DNA of 64,000 nucleotides. Source: Alkalicoccobacillus murimartini (GTDB lineage Bacteria > Bacillota > Bacilli > Bacillales > Bacillaceae_D). Position numbers and translations under genes: made by a program. The stretch covers positions 558,001 through 622,000 of the forward strand of contig NZ_JAUSUA010000001.1 of the NCBI RefSeq assembly GCF_030813245.1, in the 5' to 3' direction. Shown here piece after piece: positions 14,007 through 23,744 of this stretch. Under the pieces are notes generated by a model. It was given only the letters and a program-made list of their open reading frames with translations, made no database searches and was not told the DNA's origin. Each line of letters opens with the position of its first letter. The stretch's first letter is position 1.

Positions 14007-15446
14007 ATGACAACGATTAATCAAACAACGACATCTGATCTACTTTTAGAGCAAATTGCGGACTATGCTTTGTCTAAGCGGACATTCAGTGAGGAGGCCT
14101 ATACGACAGCTAGGTATGTACTTGCTGATACGTTGGGCTGTGGCATTCTCGCCTTACGTTATCCTGAATGCACAAAGCTTCTTGGACCTGTTGTTCCTGG
14201 TACGATTGTTCCAAATGGTTCAAGGGTGCCGGGGACAACACATGTACTAGACCCAGTGCGCGCTGCGTTTAATATTGGGACGATGGTGCGGTGGTTAGAT
14301 TACAATGATACGTGGCTTGCGGCTGAATGGGGGCATCCTTCTGATAATCTAGGTGGCATTCTTGCCGTAAGTGATTACCTCAGTCAGGTTGGAGTAACTG
14401 AAGGCAAAAAGGCGATGACTGTCAAAGAGCTACTTGATTACATCATTAAAGCTCATGAGATCCAAGGGGTGCTCGCATTAGAGAATAGCTTAAATCGTGT
14501 TGGCTTGGATCATGTTTTATTTGTAAAAGTTGCAACAACCGCTGTCACATGTGCGATGCTTGGTGGAACAAAAGATGAGATCGTTAATGCGGTTTCCCAT
14601 GCTTGGATTGATAATTCAAGTCTCAGAACCTATCGTCACACACCAAATACTGGTTCACGAAAATCTTGGGCGGCAGGAGATGCAACCAGTCGCGGCGTAT
14701 TTTTGGCTATGACTGCGTTAAAGGGGGAGATGGGATACCAGTCGGCTCTGAGTGCGCCTGGCTGGGGTTTTCAAGATGTGTTATTTAAGGGGGCAGAGCT
14801 CGTACTTTCCCGTGAATTAGATGATTATGTTATGAAAAATGTGTTGTTCAAAGTATCGTTCCCGGCTGAATTTCATGCACAAACCGCTGCAGAATGTGCA
14901 ATAGAATTGCATAGTCAGGTAATTGATCATCTGGATGAAATTGACCGCATTGAGATACAGACACATGAATCAGCTATTAGGATTATTGATAAAAAAGGAA
15001 CATTAAATAACCCGGCTGATAGGGATCATTGCTTGCAATACATTACAGCCATTGCACTACTAAAAGGAAGCATCACTGCCGATGATTATGAACAAAAGCA
15101 GGCGGATGATCCAAGGGTTGATCAACTTCGAGAACTTATGCATGTAATGGAAAATAAGCAATATACCACTGATTATCTGGATCCAGAAAAACGCTCAATC
15201 GCTAATGCTGTGCAAGTATTTTTTAAAGATGGCAGCAAAACTTCATGGATAGAACGAGAATATCCATTAGGTCATCGTTTTAGACGGGAGGAAGCGATCC
15301 CTCATATTGAACGTAAATTTGAACATAATTTGCAGGTTCATTATACGACCAAACAAAGTGAGCGAATACTTGAAGCCTTTTCCACGCAATCCGATTTAGA
15401 AAGATTACGTGTCCCAGCGCTTGTTCAATTGTTTGTTCCGTCGTAA
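14007..15446 (+). CDS. mmgE: 2-methylcitrate dehydratase, MmgE/PrpD family
   Basis: This 479-residue cytoplasmic enzyme dehydrates 2-methylcitrate in the propionate pathway. The PrpD family is recognised from [19 protein letters not shown] near residues 95-113, an [14 protein letters not shown] segment, and a [18 protein letters not shown] region. AAAGGATGACTTCTC precedes the ATG, 19 bases after mmgD. It is the middle gene of the three-gene methylcitrate operon. Confidence 0.94.
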   Translation: MTTINQTTTSDLLLEQIADYALSKRTFSEEAYTTARYVLADTLGCGILALRYPECTKLLGPVVPGTIVPNGSRVPGTTHVLDPVRAAFNIGTMVRWLDYNDTWLAAEWGHPSDNLGGILAVSDYLSQVGVTEGKKAMTVKELLDYIIKAHEIQGVLALENSLNRVGLDHVLFVKVATTAVTCAMLGGTKDEIVNAVSHAWIDNSSLRTYRHTPNTGSRKSWAAGDATSRGVFLAMTALKGEMGYQSALSAPGWGFQDVLFKGAELVLSRELDDYVMKNVLFKVSFPAEFHAQTAAECAIELHSQVIDHLDEIDRIEIQTHESAIRIIDKKGTLNNPADRDHCLQYITAIALLKGSITADDYEQKQADDPRVDQLRELMHVMENKQYTTDYLDPEKRSIANAVQVFFKDGSKTSWIEREYPLGHRFRREEAIPHIERKFEHNLQVHYTTKQSERILEAFSTQSDLERLRVPALVQLFVPS

Positions 15447-15468
15447 AAAGTGAAAGGGTGTATGAGAG

Positions 15469-16377
15469 ATGGCTTGGATTGTAAATCAAACGCGAAGTCA
15501 AAAAGAATTGGCACAGGAGTTTAACAAACTAGTTTCAGAGCCACCCATTTTGCAAATTCCAGGAGCTCATGATCCGATGGCAGGATTAATGGCTAAAGAA
15601 GCTGGCTTTACGGCGTTATATTTATCTGGGGCTGCTTATACAGCGAGTCGCGGATTGCCGGACCTGGGTATGATTACTTCAACTGAGGTTGCGGAAAGAG
15701 CTCGTGACATCATTCGTGCTACGAATCTACCTCTGCTTGTAGACATTGATACTGGTTTTGGGGGTGTCTTAAACGTTGCCAGAACAGCTGTAGAAATGGT
15801 TGAGGCGAACGTTGCTGCTGTGCAGATTGAGGATCAACAGCTTCCCAAAAAGTGCGGTCATTTGAATGGTAAACGACTTGTTACCATAGAGGAAATGGCG
15901 CAAAAGATACAAGCAATCAAACAAGTGTCGCCTTCACTGTACGTTGTCGCTAGAACAGATGCTAGGGCCGTTGAAGGATTGGAAGCATCAATTAGTCGCG
16001 CGAATGCGTATGTTGAGGCTGGGGCAGATGCGATATTTCCAGAAGCTTTAGAAGGGGTTGATGAGTTCCAATGGATGGCAGAGCAGATTCAGGTACCATT
16101 GCTTGCTAACATGACGGAGTTCGGCAAAACCCCTTACTATAGCGCGACAGAGTTTAGTGAAATGGGTTTCGACATGGTTATCTACCCGGTAACCTCAATG
16201 CGTGTCGCAGCTAAAGCATATGAGGATGTGTTTGCGCAAATTCGAGATCATGGCACGCAAAAACATAGTCTTGATCAAATGCAGAAGAGAAGTGAACTGT
16301 ATCAAACCATTTCGTATGAACGATTTGAAGATTTAGATAAAAATGTAGCTAGGACAATTCTGTCAAAGGATCAATAA
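15469..16377 (+). CDS. prpB: methylisocitrate lyase
   Basis: The enzyme cleaves 2-methylisocitrate to pyruvate and succinate, the last step of the methylcitrate cycle. At 302 residues it is a normal PrpB (MmgF/YqiQ in B. subtilis). The signature KKCGH with the catalytic Cys is present in QLPKKCGHLNGKRL, and the metal site is in DIDTGFGG. AAGGGTGTATGAGAG precedes the ATG. A terminator follows the gene, ending the operon. Confidence 0.95.
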   Translation: MAWIVNQTRSQKELAQEFNKLVSEPPILQIPGAHDPMAGLMAKEAGFTALYLSGAAYTASRGLPDLGMITSTEVAERARDIIRATNLPLLVDIDTGFGGVLNVARTAVEMVEANVAAVQIEDQQLPKKCGHLNGKRLVTIEEMAQKIQAIKQVSPSLYVVARTDARAVEGLEASISRANAYVEAGADAIFPEALEGVDEFQWMAEQIQVPLLANMTEFGKTPYYSATEFSEMGFDMVIYPVTSMRVAAKAYEDVFAQIRDHGTQKHSLDQMQKRSELYQTISYERFEDLDKNVARTILSKDQ

Positions 16378-16390
16378 ATGAAATAATACG

Positions 16391-16420
16391 TAAGGAATCA
16401 CAACTTGTGGTTCCTTATTT
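16391..16420 (+). terminator. methylcitrate operon terminator
   Basis: AAGGAATCAC and GTGGTTCCTT pair around a five-base loop, followed by a short T-rich run, 14 bases after the prpB stop. Confidence 0.75.
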
Positions 16421-16529
16421 GCGTGAGAGGAGCTTGTATAATCATGAGTGGTTTACTTGCTTTTTTTGAAAGCCAATGATATTATTCTCACAACTTCACT
16501 TATCACGTGAGGTAACTTCATACTTTTTT

Positions 16530-16672
16530 TGCTTCGGGGCCGGGTGAAAATCCCGACCGGCGGTGATGAGACCATATGTCTCTTAGTCCGTGACCCGTTA
16601 TTCTTGTAAAAGAGTACCGGTGGATCTGGTGTAATTCCAGAGCCGACAGTTATAGTCTGGATGGGAGAAGGA
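16530..16672 (+). ncRNA. FMN riboswitch (RFN element)
   Basis: Conserved RFN blocks appear in order: CTTCGGGGCCGGGTGAAAAT, CCCGACCGGCGGTGATGAGA, CCGGTGGATCTGGTG, AGCCGACAGTTATAGTCTGG and ATGGGAGAAG. They bracket the usual six-stem aptamer. It lies upstream of ribD and a terminator, so FMN is expected to promote termination and lower rib expression. Confidence 0.96.
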
Positions 16673-16734
16673 AAAAAGCTACAGGCAGTAAACTGTCGCA
16701 ATGATGCGAGAGAAGACTGTCTATTCGAGCAGCA

Positions 16735-16761
16735 CATTTTTAATGTAGATCATTAAAAATG
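16735..16761 (+). repeat. perfect 11-bp inverted repeat in the rib leader
   Basis: CATTTTTAATG and CATTAAAAATG flank a five-base loop between the FMN aptamer and the terminator. It may be part of the switching structure or simply a stable spacer hairpin. Confidence 0.6.
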
Positions 16762-16795
16762 GTTATTTGCTGTACGGTTGTATGCTTATAAACCC

Positions 16796-16828
16796 AAACC
16801 TTGAAGCGATTCGCTTCAAGGTTTTTTT
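16796..16828 (+). terminator. ribD: rib leader terminator (expression platform)
   Basis: AACCTTGAAGCG and CGCTTCAAGGTT form a perfect stem with a short loop and a T-run, 20 bases before ribD. Its position after the FMN aptamer fits a transcription-attenuating riboswitch. Confidence 0.9.
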
Positions 16829-16847
16829 GTGGAAATGGCGGTGTTCT

Positions 16848-17936
16848 ATGTTGTTGGACCAAGAGTATATGAATCTTGCTTTAACGTTGGCTGAATCGGC
16901 AAAAGGACAGACGTCACCTAATCCAATGGTTGGAGCTGTTGTCGTCAAGGATGGTCGAATCATTGGAACAGGGGCCCATCTAAAAGCAGGTGAAGCCCAT
17001 GCAGAAGTTCATGCACTGAACATGGCCGGAGATGAGGCTCGTGGTGCAACCATTTACGTAACACTTGAGCCTTGTAGCCATTACGGAAGAACTCCTCCGT
17101 GTGCGAAACGTATCATTGATTCTGGAATTAAACGTGTCATTGTAGCTGTCGTGGACAGTAATCCTGATGTTGGTGGCAAGGGCATTCAAATGCTTCAGGA
17201 GGCAGGCATTGATGTAGAGGTTGGTCTTTGCGAGAAAGAAGCAATAGAATTAAATCATGCTTTTTTTCATTTTATTAAAAAGCGTCGTCCATATGTGACA
17301 CTTAAAACAGCTTCTACATTAGATGGAAAAACAGCTACGGTTGCTGGAGAGAGTAAATGGATTACAGGCAATGACGCGCGAGCGGATGGTCATCGTTTAC
17401 GGCATCAACATGACGCTATTTTAGTTGGGGTTGGAACAGTATTAGCTGATAATCCCTCATTAACAGCTCGATTAGATCGTGGCGAGGGCCGCCATCCATT
17501 ACGTGTGATCTTAGACTCAAATTTACGAACGCCCGTAGATGCATTGATGGTGACGGATCAATTAGCTGAAACACTCATTTTCACTTTGAAAACAGCACCT
17601 GTAGAGCTAGAAAAGCGATTAACAAAAGCAGGCATAACGATCATTAGATTAACTAAAATGAATCTTGATCATGTGCTTGATGAGCTTGGTAGACGTCAAG
17701 TTCAGACACTGCTTGTTGAAGGTGGTGCGGAAGTACATGGAAGCTTTGTGAAAGAGAGATGTGTGAATGAAGTGGTTCAATACTTAGCGCCTAAGCTACT
17801 TGGCGGCAGAACAGCCTCTCCAGTTGTAGGAGGAGAAGGCATACCGAGGATTCATGACGCTTTGAATTTTTCCATTCATTCTGTTACGCAGCTTGGAGAA
17901 GATCTCCGTATTATTTCAAAAGTAAGGGGTGAATAG
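16848..17936 (+). CDS. ribD: riboflavin deaminase/reductase
   Basis: This bifunctional enzyme deaminates and then reduces the pyrimidine intermediate of riboflavin synthesis. It has 362 residues from ATG 16848. A longer reading from 16767 would run through the leader terminator and is rejected. The N-terminal deaminase zinc site shows as GEAHAEVHAL and TLEPCSHYGRTPPCAKRI. The reductase half starts near residue 147 at RPYVTLKTASTLDGKTAT and ends with a TLLVEGGAEVHGSF motif. It is first in a ribD-E-BA-H operon under the FMN riboswitch. Confidence 0.97.
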   Translation: MLLDQEYMNLALTLAESAKGQTSPNPMVGAVVVKDGRIIGTGAHLKAGEAHAEVHALNMAGDEARGATIYVTLEPCSHYGRTPPCAKRIIDSGIKRVIVAVVDSNPDVGGKGIQMLQEAGIDVEVGLCEKEAIELNHAFFHFIKKRRPYVTLKTASTLDGKTATVAGESKWITGNDARADGHRLRHQHDAILVGVGTVLADNPSLTARLDRGEGRHPLRVILDSNLRTPVDALMVTDQLAETLIFTLKTAPVELEKRLTKAGITIIRLTKMNLDHVLDELGRRQVQTLLVEGGAEVHGSFVKERCVNEVVQYLAPKLLGGRTASPVVGGEGIPRIHDALNFSIHSVTQLGEDLRIISKVRGE

Positions 17937-17937
17937 A

Positions 17938-18579
17938 ATGTTCACAGGAATCATTGAGGAAGTAGGGACAATCAAACAAATTAAAGAATCAGGCGAAGCG
18001 ATTGTCATGACCATTGCGGCTGATAAGATCTTATCAGACGTTCAGGAAGGAGACAGTATTTCTGTAAATGGAGTTTGTCTCACAGTCACGTCATTTACTG
18101 CGTCGTCTTTTATAGTAGATCTTATGCCGGAAACTGTAAGAGCAACAAGTTTGCAGTCACTTCAGACAGATTCAAAGGTTAATTTAGAGCGTGCTATGCA
18201 TGCGCAAGGTCGGTTTGGCGGACATTTTGTCTCTGGTCATGTGGACGGACTTGGGTCCATTATTAGCAAAAGACCTGATCAAAATGCTATCTATTATACC
18301 ATTCAGGTATCAAAAGAATTACGTCGTTACATGATTAATAAAGGATCGGTAGCAGTTGATGGAACAAGCTTAACGATCTTTGGTGTTGACGAGAATTCTT
18401 TTACAATTTCGATCATTCCACACACAATTGATCAAACAATTATTGGTGGTAAAACAATCGGAGATAAGGTGAATATTGAATGCGATCTTGTTGGTAAATA
18501 CATTGAGCAATTTATCCAGAACCCACAACAAGAAAGCATAACAGAAGGCTTTCTAGCGGAACACGGTTTTTCAAAGTAA
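17938..18579 (+). CDS. ribE: riboflavin synthase alpha chain
   Basis: The enzyme dismutates two lumazine molecules to riboflavin. ATG 17938 is chosen: it follows AAGGGGTGAATAGA and gives the standard [12 protein letters not shown] start of the family. Two lumazine-binding repeats are visible, with [17 protein letters not shown] in the first and [19 protein letters not shown] in the second. It has 213 residues, a normal length. It lies one base after ribD. Confidence 0.97.
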   Translation: MFTGIIEEVGTIKQIKESGEAIVMTIAADKILSDVQEGDSISVNGVCLTVTSFTASSFIVDLMPETVRATSLQSLQTDSKVNLERAMHAQGRFGGHFVSGHVDGLGSIISKRPDQNAIYYTIQVSKELRRYMINKGSVAVDGTSLTIFGVDENSFTISIIPHTIDQTIIGGKTIGDKVNIECDLVGKYIEQFIQNPQQESITEGFLAEHGFSK

Positions 18580-18592
18580 CGATGGAGAGGGT

Positions 18593-19807
18593 ATGAGTGA
18601 ATTGGACGATACGCAGTTTGATTTAATTGAAGATGCCATCGCAGATTTAAAGCAAGGAAAAGTTGTGATTGTCTGTGATGATGAAGACAGAGAGAATGAA
18701 GGCGATTTTGTTGCATTAGCCGAACATGCAACACCCGAAGTCATTAATTTTATGGCTGTCCATGGTCGTGGTTTGATCTGTGCACCAATTAGTGAAACAC
18801 TTGCCAAACGACTTGAGCTTGCTCCTATGGTTCAAAACAGTACCGATCCACATGAGACAGCATTTACTGTATCTATTGATCATCTAACAAGCACAACTGG
18901 CATTTCCGCTCATGAGCGATCTGACACGGTAAGAGCCTTAGTGAATCCAGAAACAAAAGCAACGGATTATAAGCGCCCAGGTCATATTTTTCCGTTGATT
19001 GCAAAAGACGGGGGTGTCCTGCGCCGTGTGGGTCATACAGAAGCTGCGGTAGATCTGGCTCTCTTATCCAACTCTGAGCCAGCCGGCGTGATTTGTGAAA
19101 TTATGAATGAAGATGGCTCTATGGCACGTGTGCCTGAACTACGCAAATTGGCGGATAAACATCAAATGAAGATGATCACGATTAAGGACCTCGTTCGTTA
19201 TCGACATCGAAAAGACACGTTAATTAAGCGAGAGATAGAGACGGTTTTACCGACTGATTTCGGTGAATTTACCATAGTTGGCTTTACTGACATTATTGAA
19301 GGAAAAGAAAGTGTGGCAATGGTAAAGGGTGATATCTCTTTAGATGAACCCGTGTTAGTTCGTGTCCACTCTGAGTGTTTGACGGGGGATGTTTTTGGTT
19401 CTCATCGTTGTGACTGCGGACCTCAACTACATGCTGCTCTAAAGCAGATTGAAGCCGAAGGACGAGGTGTCTTGCTGTATCTGCGTCAAGAGGGACGAGG
19501 CATTGGACTGATCAATAAATTACGAGCCTATAAGCTCCAAGATGAAGGCTATGATACGGTCGAGGCAAATGAGAAGCTAGGTTTTCCAGCAGATTTAAGA
19601 GAGTATGGCATTGGTGCCCAAATCCTTCGTGAGCTTGGCATTAGGCAGATGAAACTGTTAACAAACAATCCTCGAAAAATTACGGGTCTATCTGGGTATG
19701 ATCTTGAAGTGGTGGAACGAGTTCCAATTCAGCTGCCACATCATAAGGAAAACGAGCAATACCTAAAAACAAAGTCTGATAAGCTTGGTCATTATTTAAA
19801 ATTTTAA
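18593..19807 (+). CDS. ribBA: bifunctional DHBP synthase / GTP cyclohydrolase II
   Basis: This 404-residue fusion makes both riboflavin precursors. The DHBP synthase half covers residues 1-205, with [12 protein letters not shown], and [11 protein letters not shown]. The cyclohydrolase half follows from about 206, with the zinc ligands in [20 protein letters not shown] and the [10 protein letters not shown] motif. GGAGAGGGT precedes ATG 18593. It is third in the rib operon. Confidence 0.97.
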   Translation: MSELDDTQFDLIEDAIADLKQGKVVIVCDDEDRENEGDFVALAEHATPEVINFMAVHGRGLICAPISETLAKRLELAPMVQNSTDPHETAFTVSIDHLTSTTGISAHERSDTVRALVNPETKATDYKRPGHIFPLIAKDGGVLRRVGHTEAAVDLALLSNSEPAGVICEIMNEDGSMARVPELRKLADKHQMKMITIKDLVRYRHRKDTLIKREIETVLPTDFGEFTIVGFTDIIEGKESVAMVKGDISLDEPVLVRVHSECLTGDVFGSHRCDCGPQLHAALKQIEAEGRGVLLYLRQEGRGIGLINKLRAYKLQDEGYDTVEANEKLGFPADLREYGIGAQILRELGIRQMKLLTNNPRKITGLSGYDLEVVERVPIQLPHHKENEQYLKTKSDKLGHYLKF

Positions 19808-19833
19808 AGAAACCAATATAGGAGGAATGTCAT

Positions 19834-20304
19834 ATGGGGCATGTATTTGAAGGGAATATGAACGGTGAAGGGCTAAAGGTCGCTATTGTTGTAGCGAGAT
19901 TTAATGAGTTTATTACGAGCAAGCTGTTAGGTGGAGCCGAGGATGTATTCAGACGTCACGGGGTTAAAGAAGAGGACGTAGACGTGGCCTGGGTACCTGG
20001 AGCTTTTGAAATTCCATTTGCAGCCAAGAAATTAGCGGATACAGGTAAATATGATGCCATTTTGACTTTAGGAACAGTCATTCGTGGGTCAACTCCTCAC
20101 TTTGATTATGTGTGTAACGAAGCAGCAAAAGGAGTAGGTTCACTAGCACTCTCAACAAGCATCCCAGTTATATTCGGCGTCTTAACTACGAATACGATTG
20201 AACAAGCCATTGAACGAGCTGGAACAAAAGCAGGGAACAAAGGAGCAGAGACAGCGGTTGCTGCCATTGAAATGGCGAACCTTAGCCGGTCAATTGATGC
20301 ATAA
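19834..20304 (+). CDS. ribH: 6,7-dimethyl-8-ribityllumazine synthase
   Basis: The enzyme condenses the two riboflavin precursors into lumazine and in Bacillus forms a 60-subunit capsid around RibE. It has 156 residues with family motifs [18 protein letters not shown] and [15 protein letters not shown], the last holding the catalytic His. AGGAGGAATGTCAT precedes the ATG. The ribT gene that follows in B. subtilis is absent; a terminator ends the operon. Confidence 0.97.
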   Translation: MGHVFEGNMNGEGLKVAIVVARFNEFITSKLLGGAEDVFRRHGVKEEDVDVAWVPGAFEIPFAAKKLADTGKYDAILTLGTVIRGSTPHFDYVCNEAAKGVGSLALSTSIPVIFGVLTTNTIEQAIERAGTKAGNKGAETAVAAIEMANLSRSIDA

Positions 20305-20314
20305 GATCATTTAT

Positions 20315-20360
20315 AAAAGCCCGCACAGCTGTGATTCAGCTCTGCGGGTTTTGTTTTTTT
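20315..20360 (+). terminator. rib operon terminator
   Basis: AGCCCGCACAGCTG pairs with CAGCTCTGCGGGTT and is followed by T-rich sequence. It overlaps the 3' end of an opposite-strand broken gene. Confidence 0.88.
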
Positions 20361-20643
20361 CTTAGAAGTAAGTGGATGTGGAAAAACAATAGGCTAGCGA
20401 TTAAGCTAAAAATAATAAAGATAGAAACGGATCGTAAATCATTCCATACATAGAATCCTCCTAAGAAAAAAACATAGGCGATTCCAGATACAAATCCGGC
20501 AACAGAATACATCAAAAGATGAATGGGATAAGAGGGTCTGTTTACTCGTTTTTTTAGATAAGAGATAAGCCAATAATGGATAGACCCGTAAATAGAAGCG
20601 TAACAATAAGCGCAGAGCTGACTAAACTTATGAACATACGCAT
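20336..20643 (-). pseudogene. frameshifted small membrane protein gene
   Basis: ATG 20643 opens MRMFISLVSSALIVTLLFTG and stops at a TAA inside a run of seven A residues near 20555. The neighbouring frame then stays open for about 75 codons: KKRVNRPSYPIHLLMYSVAG, two more hydrophobic helices (including YVFFLGGFYVWNDLRS) and a basic end (HLLLRKKQNPQS). Joined across the A-run it would be a protein of about 102 residues with three or four helices. The frameshift in a homopolymer could be a real mutation or a read error. Family unknown. Confidence 0.55.
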
Positions 20644-20664
20644 TCTTGGACTTCCTCTCAAATG

Positions 20665-21192
20665 CTATTTTCTCTGTCTACGAATGTCTTGCTGATACGC
20701 TCTTTCTTTAATGACTTCCTGTCGATCTCGCAATGTGTGTTTATGAATGAGCCATTCATTCGAAAGAGGACTCACTTGACACCACTCTAACTCTAACTGG
20801 ACACACTTTTCTTGACAGAGTTTGAGTAATTCAGGGTCTTTAATTGGAAGGTTCAAGTCGTGGTAGCTGTTTGTGTGATGTTCCAGTTCCTGAATTCTCT
20901 CAACTAACATCGTTTCTAAGACTGGTGTATCTAGTCCAAGTGATTGAATGGAATCAGGATCTTTTTGAACCAACCGCTTGGCATTTTGAAGCATTTTTTG
21001 AGCACCTTTTAGGTTCCCCCGGCGTTGGTGATAGAGACCTACAGCGATTTGAATTAACGCTACCCAGTATGCATTTTTTTCTCCTTTAGATGTTGTTTTC
21101 CAATGTTCTTCTAACACTTCATGACACTCAAAATAATCTCGCTCGCCATGAAAATAGATTAAGTACTCAATATAGGCAGTTGGATATGTCAT
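20665..21192 (-). CDS. ypuF: DUF309 protein, YpuF-like
   Basis: This 175-residue soluble helical protein belongs to DUF309, seen from YIEYLIYFHGERDYFECHEV near the start and HWKTTSKGEKNAYWVALIQI, IAVGLYHQRRGNLKGA after it. In B. subtilis the family member YpuF sits between rib genes and scpA, as here. Biochemical role unknown. The conserved His and Glu residues in ECHEVLEEHW could bind metal, but that is a guess. ATG 21192 follows AAGGAGTTTTATTA. Confidence 0.88.
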   Translation of the reverse strand: MTYPTAYIEYLIYFHGERDYFECHEVLEEHWKTTSKGEKNAYWVALIQIAVGLYHQRRGNLKGAQKMLQNAKRLVQKDPDSIQSLGLDTPVLETMLVERIQELEHHTNSYHDLNLPIKDPELLKLCQEKCVQLELEWCQVSPLSNEWLIHKHTLRDRQEVIKERAYQQDIRRQRK

Positions 21193-21386
21193 TAATAAAA
21201 CTCCTTGCCATTCTCAGAATAGATCGGTCCATTTCGTTTCGTTCGTTTAGATAGTTGAGTTCACTATACCACAAAGCAAATGTAGAGATAAATAGATACC
21301 ATCTATATGTCATGACTAGCAAGCGTTTCACCTAAATCGTAAGTATGGTATACTCCAAATGAACGTATACAAAGGCCGTGATAATA

Positions 21387-22151
21387 ATGAATCCATATAG
21401 CGTAAAAGTTGATGCTTTCGAAGGACCTTTAGATCTCCTTTTGCATCTAATTAATCATGAAGAATTAGATATTTATGATATTCCCGTAGCACGAATTACG
21501 GACCAATACTTACAGTATATTCACACGATGAAAATTCTTGAATTAGATATTGCTAGTGAGTACTTAGTGATGGCAGCTACTCTGTTAGCGATTAAAAGTA
21601 AAATGCTTTTGCCTAAGGAATCGATGGAGCTTTTTGATGAGGAGTGGGCAATAGAAGAGGAAGAAGATCCGCGCGAAGAGCTGATGTTCCAATTGATTGA
21701 GTACAGAAAGTATAAGGAAGCTGCGTTAGAATTACAAGAAAAGGAACAAGAACGTAGTCTCATACATACAAAGCCACCAGAAGATTTAGATCCATACGTG
21801 ACAGAGCAGGAACGTAGGGAGCTGGCCATTCAAGGGGTTTCGCTTTTTGATATGCTTTCAGCTTATCAAAAGCTGATGAAACGAAAAGCCTTTAGTACAC
21901 CTCGAACACGGACAATCAAAAGTCAGGAATACTCGATTGAAGAGAAAATGGATGAAGTGATGACTCGCCTACTCTCCTCTAAAGGGCCACAACGATTTAA
22001 TGTGTTTTTTGAGTCAGGAGAGAAAAGTCAGCTGGTAGTGACATTTTTAGCTGTACTTGAATTAATGAAAACGAATGTGATTCGTTGTGAGCAAGATGAT
22101 CATTTTGCTGATATTATGATTTACCAGGCTGACGGAGGGGTACTTGCATGA
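21387..22151 (+). CDS. scpA: segregation and condensation protein A
   Basis: This is the kleisin subunit of the SMC-ScpAB condensin that organises and separates sister chromosomes. ATG 21387 gives MNPYSVKVDAFEGPLDLLLH, the usual N-terminus; a GTG at 21378 is a weaker option. The N-terminal SMC-neck-binding helix region (LLHLINHEELDIYDIPV) and IASEYLVMAATLLAIKSKML are typical, as is the C-terminal winged helix (QLVVTFLAVLELMK). It overlaps scpB by four bases. Confidence 0.97.
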   Translation: MNPYSVKVDAFEGPLDLLLHLINHEELDIYDIPVARITDQYLQYIHTMKILELDIASEYLVMAATLLAIKSKMLLPKESMELFDEEWAIEEEEDPREELMFQLIEYRKYKEAALELQEKEQERSLIHTKPPEDLDPYVTEQERRELAIQGVSLFDMLSAYQKLMKRKAFSTPRTRTIKSQEYSIEEKMDEVMTRLLSSKGPQRFNVFFESGEKSQLVVTFLAVLELMKTNVIRCEQDDHFADIMIYQADGGVLA

Positions 22152-22738
22152 AGAAAGATGAATTACAGGCAGCCATTGAAGGGTTGCTTTTTGTTACAGG
22201 GGACGAAGGCTTAACATACAAGCAGCTCTCTGAGGTACTTGAGCTTCCTGAAGATCAAATAAACGAAGCGGTTGTGCTACTGAAGCAACGATTTTCAGAA
22301 GCTGATCGCGGGCTTCAAGTCATTGAAACCGCTGGAATATTAAAGCTTGCGACATTACCTGAGCACTCCAGCTACTTTAAAAAATTAGCTTCTTCACCCA
22401 TACATTCTGGCTTATCTAGGGCGGCTCTTGAAACATTAGCTATTGTGGCCTATAAGCAGCCGATCACTCGATTGGACATCGATGAAGTAAGAGGCGTTAA
22501 ATCAGAGAAGTCACTTCAGTCTCTCATATCAAAATTACTTGTAACCGATGTTGGTCGAGTGTCTGGGACGGGACGGGCCATATTATATGGTACGACATCT
22601 AATTTCCTAGATCACTTCGGACTTACGAGCTTAGAAGAGTTACCTCCACTAAAAGAAAGTGAAGATGATGGCTCGATAGAGGATGAAGCAGATCTTTTCT
22701 TTGAGAAGATGAGTGAAACAGAATGGAATCATGAATAA
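22148..22738 (+). CDS. scpB: segregation and condensation protein B
   Basis: ScpB dimers bind ScpA in the condensin complex. This 196-residue protein has the two winged-helix domains, with LQAAIEGLLFVTGDEGLTYK at the start and SRAALETLAIVAYKQPITR in the second domain. Its ATG overlaps the scpA stop, so the two are translationally coupled. A terminator follows. Confidence 0.97.
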   Translation: MKKDELQAAIEGLLFVTGDEGLTYKQLSEVLELPEDQINEAVVLLKQRFSEADRGLQVIETAGILKLATLPEHSSYFKKLASSPIHSGLSRAALETLAIVAYKQPITRLDIDEVRGVKSEKSLQSLISKLLVTDVGRVSGTGRAILYGTTSNFLDHFGLTSLEELPPLKESEDDGSIEDEADLFFEKMSETEWNHE

Positions 22739-22753
22739 AACAAAATAGTTTTC

Positions 22754-22787
22754 AAAAAGCGATCAGGATCCCTGATTGCTTTTTTTG
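22754..22787 (+). terminator. scpAB terminator
   Basis: AAAAAGCGATCAGG pairs with CCTGATTGCTTTTT, followed by more T residues. Confidence 0.9.
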
Positions 22788-22865
22788 TGCTTTTACTAGG
22801 CAAGCACACACTAGGCGCCCTTACATAGAATGGAGTAATAGAACGAATTCGGGGAGGAAGCTGTT

Positions 22866-23744
22866 TTGAGTGAATATATTCAAACCTTGGTGAATTGGAG
22901 TCGGCATTTAGAAGGGATGTGGCAAGAAAAGCGTGTAGCACTTAAGAGGAGTCAGGTTCAAACCGATGCGTTTGAACAATCGTTGTTTCGCTTGCATGAA
23001 GGGCTAAACCATCACACGCATGACGAAGCTTTCATTGCAGGAGCAGCTGATGAAGCCTACCGACAGTGGCAATTGTTACAGAACTTTGCTAATCAGAATG
23101 AAACCGTTGCTCTTGCCCCTGTACCTATTGGAGGACATACGCTTCCACCACTTCCATATCCAATAAATGCATTGGAGCCCTATATTGATCGTGAGACGAT
23201 GCGAATTCATCATGATATTCTTCATAAGAAGTATGTGGATGATCTAAATAAAGCTGAAAAGGAATTGCAGAAAGCCCGAACCACAAATAATTATGATTTA
23301 GTGAAAACGTGGGAGCGTGAATTGGCATTTAATGGCGCTGGCCACTATCTCCACACCCTTTTTTGGAACGTGATGAGTCCAGAAGGAGGGGGGGTGCCAA
23401 TGGGAGAGCTAGCGTCACAGATTCAAAAAGACTTTGGAAGCTTTGAACAGTTCAAGGCGCACTTTTCGGCTGCAGCAGAAAAAGTTGAAGGAGGTGGCTG
23501 GGCACTTCTCGTCTGGTCCCCACGTGCTCATCACTTAGAAATTTTGCAAGCAGAAAAGCATCAAAACCTATCACAGCAGGATCAAGTTCCGTTACTGGTT
23601 CTAGATGTATGGGAGCATGCCTATTATTTGGGATACAAAAACGAACGAAAAGCTTATATTGATAATTGGTGGAACATTGTGAACTGGTCAGAGGTATCGA
23701 AACGCTATGCAGAAGCAAAGAAACTCCGTTGGCAACCTTATTAA
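22866..23744 (+). CDS. sodF: Fe/Mn superoxide dismutase with N-terminal extension
   Basis: The enzyme converts superoxide to oxygen and peroxide. The SOD domain starts near residue 93 (LPPLPYPINALEPYIDRETM). The four metal ligands fall in MRIHHD (His115), GAGHYLHTLFW, and LDVWEHAYYLGY (Asp and His). About 90 extra residues at the N-terminus are helical and unlike classical SODs, as in B. subtilis SodF. It starts with TTG 22866 after GGGGAGG. Metal choice cannot be settled by eye. Confidence 0.92.
   Translation: MSEYIQTLVNWSRHLEGMWQEKRVALKRSQVQTDAFEQSLFRLHEGLNHHTHDEAFIAGAADEAYRQWQLLQNFANQNETVALAPVPIGGHTLPPLPYPINALEPYIDRETMRIHHDILHKKYVDDLNKAEKELQKARTTNNYDLVKTWERELAFNGAGHYLHTLFWNVMSPEGGGVPMGELASQIQKDFGSFEQFKAHFSAAAEKVEGGGWALLVWSPRAHHLEILQAEKHQNLSQQDQVPLLVLDVWEHAYYLGYKNERKAYIDNWWNIVNWSEVSKRYAEAKKLRWQPY

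Noticed and set aside
16453-16737. Minus-strand ORF of 94 codons
   Set aside because: It is antisense to the FMN riboswitch and rib leader; the conserved RNA explains the sequence.
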